This document shows, one piece after another, positions 62,194-64,000 of a stretch of DNA of 64,000 nt. The notes below the pieces were generated by a model. The model saw nothing but the letters and a program-made list of their open reading frames with translations, ran no database searches and was not told the origin of the DNA. The stretch's first letter is position 1. Every line of letters starts with the position of its first letter. The DNA comes from Mesorhizobium australicum (GTDB lineage: Bacteria; Pseudomonadota; Alphaproteobacteria; Rhizobiales; Rhizobiaceae): NCBI RefSeq assembly GCF_900177325.1, contig NZ_FXBL01000004.1:3782001-3846000 (forward strand), read 5' to 3'. A program made the position numbers and the translations under genes.

Positions 62194-64000
62194 TCACGCC
62201 GCCTTCACCTTCGCCCGCCGCGGCAGGTGCGCCACGACGTTCTCGATCATGCGCATGCCGGCGTTCTGGCCGAGCGTCATGATCGATTCCGGGTGGAACT
62301 GCACCGCCGCGATCGGCTCGTTGCGATGCTCGAAGGCCATGATGACGCCGTCTTCGGTCTCGGCCGTCACCAGGAACTCGTCCGGCAGCCGAACGGGATC
62401 GGCGAAGATCGAGTGGTAGCGGCCGACGGTGACTTCCTTGGGAAGGCCCGAGAAGACGATGCCCTGCTTGTTGATACGGATGCGCGACGGCTTGCCGTGC
62501 ATCGGCACGTGCAGTTGGCGCAGCTCGCCGCCATAGGCCTCCGCCAGCGCCTGCAGGCCGAGGCACACGCCGAAGATCGGCAGCCCCCTCGCCCGCGAGC
62601 GCTTGATCGTCGACTTGCAGTCGAAGTCGGCCGGCGTGCCGGGCCCCGGCGACAGGACGACGAGATCGGGGCTGAAGCGGTCGAACACTTCGTCCGGCAC
62701 TGGCGTGCGCACGGTGGTGACGTTGGCGCCGGTCTGGCGGAAGTAGTTGGCGAGCGTGTGGACGAAGCTATCCTCGTGGTCGACGAGCAGGATGTTGACC
62801 CCCTCGCCCACCCGCGCCGGCATGCGCTGCGTGACGGCGGCGTTGCCGGCCTTGGCCTCGCGGATCGCCGCCAGCATGGCCGACGCCTTGAGTTCGGTCT
62901 CCGCCTCCTCCTCGGCCGGGTCGGAATCGTAGAGCAGCGTGGCGCCGGCGCGCACCTCGGCGATGCCGTCCTGGATGCGGATGGTGCGCAGGGTCAGGCC
63001 CGTGTTCAGGTCGCCGTTGAAATGCACCATGCCGATCGCGCCGCCGTACCAGGCGCGCTGGCTCTTCTCGTTCTGCTCAATGAACCGCATCGCCCAGAGC
63101 TTCGGCGCGCCGGTGACCGTCACCGCCCAGGCGTGGCTGAGGAACGCGTCGAACGCGTCCATGCCTTCGCGCAGCCGGCCCTCGATATGGTCGACCGTGT
63201 GGATCAGCCGCGAATACATCTCGATCTGGCGCCGGCCGATGACCTTGACCGAGCCCGGCTCGCAGACGCGCGACTTGTCGTTGCGGTCGACGTCCGAGCA
63301 CATCGTCAGCTCGGACTCATCCTTCTTTGAATTCAACAGTTTGAGGATTTGTTCTGAATCAGAAATTGCATCGTCGCCGCGGCGGATCGTGCCGGAGATC
63401 GGGCAGGTCTCGACACGGCGGCCGTTGACGCGCACGAACATTTCGGGCGAGGCGCCGATCAGATACTCGTTGTCGCCGAGATTGATGAAGAAGGAATAGG
63501 GCGACGGGTTGATGGTTTTCAGCCTGCGGCAGATCTCCGACGGCGTCGTCTCGCAGCGCTCGTAGAACATCTGACCGGGCACGACCTCGAACAGGTCGCC
63601 GCGCTTGAAGGAGAGCTTCGCCTTGTCCACCAGCCTGGCGAATTCGCCGGGCTCGTGGTCGCCGCGCGGGGGGATGCGGTCGGAGGTCTTGAACGGCCGC
63701 TCCTCGCCGCCGCGCGCGAGGCCATCGGTTGAGTGGCCCTCGGCGGCAAAGTCGTAATGATCGTGCCAGGCCCGCGCGGTGTAGTGGTCGACGACGAGAA
63801 TCTCGTCCGGCAGGAACAGCACCAGGTCGCGCTGGCCGCGCGAGCGATCCAGCGTCAGCGTCACGGGGTCGAACTGGAAGGCGAGATCGTAGCCGAACGC
63901 GCCGTAAAGGCCGAGATTGGCGTCGTCATTGGTCTTGTAGAGCGCCACGATGGCACGCAGCACGGTGAAGACCGAAGGGACGCGGCTGCGCTCTTCCTCC
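62194..64000 (-). CDS. trpE(G): Fused anthranilate synthase TrpE(G), 5' end beyond the window
   Basis: 601 residues visible, open to the right edge. The N-terminal part is anthranilate synthase component I ([67 protein letters not shown]). It is fused to a C-terminal glutamine amidotransferase with catalytic Cys in [17 protein letters not shown] and the His-Glu pair in VQFHPESI. The rhizobial fused enzyme is about 730 residues, so roughly 130 N-terminal residues are missing. The rhizobial trpL attenuator, if present, would lie outside the window. Confidence 0.96.
   Translation of the reverse strand, partial: EEERSRVPSVFTVLRAIVALYKTNDDANLGLYGAFGYDLAFQFDPVTLTLDRSRGQRDLVLFLPDEILVVDHYTARAWHDHYDFAAEGHSTDGLARGGEERPFKTSDRIPPRGDHEPGEFARLVDKAKLSFKRGDLFEVVPGQMFYERCETTPSEICRRLKTINPSPYSFFINLGDNEYLIGASPEMFVRVNGRRVETCPISGTIRRGDDAISDSEQILKLLNSKKDESELTMCSDVDRNDKSRVCEPGSVKVIGRRQIEMYSRLIHTVDHIEGRLREGMDAFDAFLSHAWAVTVTGAPKLWAMRFIEQNEKSQRAWYGGAIGMVHFNGDLNTGLTLRTIRIQDGIAEVRAGATLLYDSDPAEEEAETELKASAMLAAIREAKAGNAAVTQRMPARVGEGVNILLVDHEDSFVHTLANYFRQTGANVTTVRTPVPDEVFDRFSPDLVVLSPGPGTPADFDCKSTIKRSRARGLPIFGVCLGLQALAEAYGGELRQLHVPMHGKPSRIRINKQGIVFSGLPKEVTVGRYHSIFADPVRLPDEFLVTAETEDGVIMAFEHRNEPIAAVQFHPESIMTLGQNAGMRMIENVVAHLPRRAKVKAA

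Overview
The window looks like chromosomal DNA of an alphaproteobacterium of the order Hyphomicrobiales (Rhizobiales), most like the Mesorhizobium/Phyllobacteriaceae group. The support is indirect: GC-rich coding DNA with compact operons and many ATGA start/stop overlaps; a fused TrpE(G) anthranilate synthase; a RibH2-type lumazine synthase behind an FMN riboswitch; the fbcFBC-then-apt order; a PetP/PetR-like regulator pair; and rhizobial small families (DUF1344, DUF1059, DUF1127, DUF6665-like). No rRNA, tRNA, CRISPR array, prophage, complete insertion sequence or origin was recognised.

Layout. 1-6.6 kb: MBL hydrolase, a small Gly-rich protein and ilvE on the minus strand, each of the last two closed by a textbook terminator; a divergent marR-response regulator-sensor kinase operon with a perfect dyad in its promoter; then csaA, a YbjN protein and ubiK. 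6.7-14 kb (plus): lgt, a MidA-like methyltransferase, pgeF, an M24-fold hydrolase without metal ligands, a lipoprotein, prs, a diguanylate cyclase. 13.7-16.5 kb: chrA, and a LysR regulator divergent from a DUF1127 gene. 16.6-24.5 kb (plus): FMN riboswitch-ribH, rplY, pth, an unknown gene of atypical composition, ychF with a duplicated 3' end, a YiiX-type lipoprotein, corA, two MaoC proteins, an alpha/beta hydrolase. 24.5-36.3 kb (mostly minus): an ATPase, apt, a half-size prepilin-peptidase-like protein, the cytochrome bc1 operon, and two homologous ABC exporters. 36.5-41 kb: trmL, a parDE toxin-antitoxin pair, hemF, small DUF proteins, and a second LysR regulator divergent from a small gene. 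41-52 kb: a TadG-like protein converging on cca-nudix-DUF1285, then a MoxR-DUF58-DUF4159-vWA/GATase-like membrane operon. 52-64 kb: GNAT, glutathionyl-hydroquinone reductase, a Nudix protein, a metallophosphoesterase, a hydrolase, leuA with a candidate Leu-rich leader peptide, three transporters or membrane proteins, and trpE(G) running off the right edge.

Most of the window is housekeeping. The unexplained structure lies between genes. At least six inverted-repeat doublets (arms of about 33-57 nt, spacers of about 8-82 nt) fall into several sequence families and sit only in intergenic gaps, like REPIN or MITE-type non-autonomous elements. The leuA leader has four consecutive Leu codons and mutually exclusive stems reaching the leuA ribosome-binding site, a candidate attenuator. 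Also notable are the duplicated ychF 3' end next to a composition-anomalous gene, perfect dyads at the marR, parD and LysR promoters, and the metal-ligand-less M24 protein.
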